From: Ectocarpus siliculosus
Taxonomy: Eukaryota > Sar > Phaeophyceae > Ectocarpales > Ectocarpaceae
Reading direction: 5' to 3'
Assembly: GCA_000310025.1 (NCBI GenBank)
Contig: FN649727.1
Location: forward strand, 6,082,547 to 6,095,378
DNA: 12,832 bases
Positions 12,445 through 12,832 of this stretch are shown here, piece after piece. Within the stretch, counting starts at the first letter, position 1. Every line of letters begins with the position of its first letter. The translations under genes were made by a program, and so were the position numbers. A model generated the notes under the pieces. It searched no databases and was not told where the DNA came from. It was given only the letters and a program-made list of their open reading frames with translations.

Positions 12445-12832
12445 ACGAAGCCCCGGCACTACCTAAACCACACCCCCACAGAATAAAAACGGCCCCCCTT
12501 TCGCCCCGGCCTGAAGAAATCCGCGCTCTTGTTTCCGGAGAACGCGCCCAAAAAGGACCGTAACTCCCCCCCAAAGGAAACCTAACAAGCCCCCTTTGCT
12601 TTCTGGATGCGGGCCGGCCCAAGGACAAAAAAAAACCCCTTTCGCCCTGTTTCGGGACCCCGGGAATACCGGAAGGGTTGGGAAACATTTAGGTGACAAC
12701 CATGGGTGGGGGGAATATATGAAGGTCAAGGGTGAAAAAAGAATCTATTTTCCTTGGACGGGGAAGACATGACATCCTCCTCCCTTTGGGACATAATCCC
12801 TCCCGAAAAAAGAAAATCCACCAAAGCACTTT

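Larger units (their letters stand above)
12204..12832. other. Non-coding upstream intron of the SMC-like gene and probable low-quality contig end
   Basis: No upstream SMC exon is visible here; the stretch 12204-12430 reads as intron. From 12445 to the end, runs of four to nine identical bases are very dense (for example ACCCCC, AAAAAAAAA, GGGG). This is unlike any other part of the window and resembles the tail of a poor sequencing read. Confidence 0.55.

Noticed and set aside
12182-12729. Two minus-strand open frames of 168 and 88 codons at the right end
   Set aside because: They run through a poly-C tract and error-like homopolymers and show no domain; no SMC sequence precedes the last exons here.

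Overview
This is a nuclear, intron-rich eukaryotic window with GC-rich coding exons, spliceosomal introns of about 260 to 1,100 nt, donors that are mostly GTG-type, and large non-coding spacers. The best anchor is a complete ER-lumenal Hsp70 (BiP) ending in DDEL. That tail, the exon style, the alternating gene orientation and the homopolymeric amino-acid runs suggest a stramenopile, possibly a brown alga. The species assignment is an inference and was not tested by any search.

Layout. (1) About 113 to 4525, minus strand: a gene that I do not recognise, which no single open reading frame reveals. I assembled it from seven or eight short exons whose phases all agree, giving a charged, helix-rich protein of about 414 to 426 residues. 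(2) 4526 to 4995: the short spacer between the divergent start codons of that gene and BiP, with several CCAAT boxes and a CGTGG/GACGTC cluster, so probably a shared bidirectional promoter. (3) 4996 to 9468, plus strand: BiP in six exons, 657 residues, with all five introns in phase 0. (4) 9469 to 11257: about 1.8 kb without a gene that I can support, probably holding the 3' UTRs of two convergent genes. (5) 11258 to 12203, minus strand: the last two exons of an SMC-family ATPase (condensin SMC2-like), with a poly-alanine insertion next to the ABC signature. Its upstream exons lie beyond the window. (6) 12431 to 12832: a 14-C run followed by sequence rich in inflated homopolymers, which looks like a low-quality contig end.

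The genes are ordinary neighbours (minus, plus, minus) with separate likely jobs: unknown, ER protein folding, and chromosome structure. The main new observation is the cryptic multi-exon gene divergent from BiP. I see no mobile element, CRISPR array, rRNA or tRNA.
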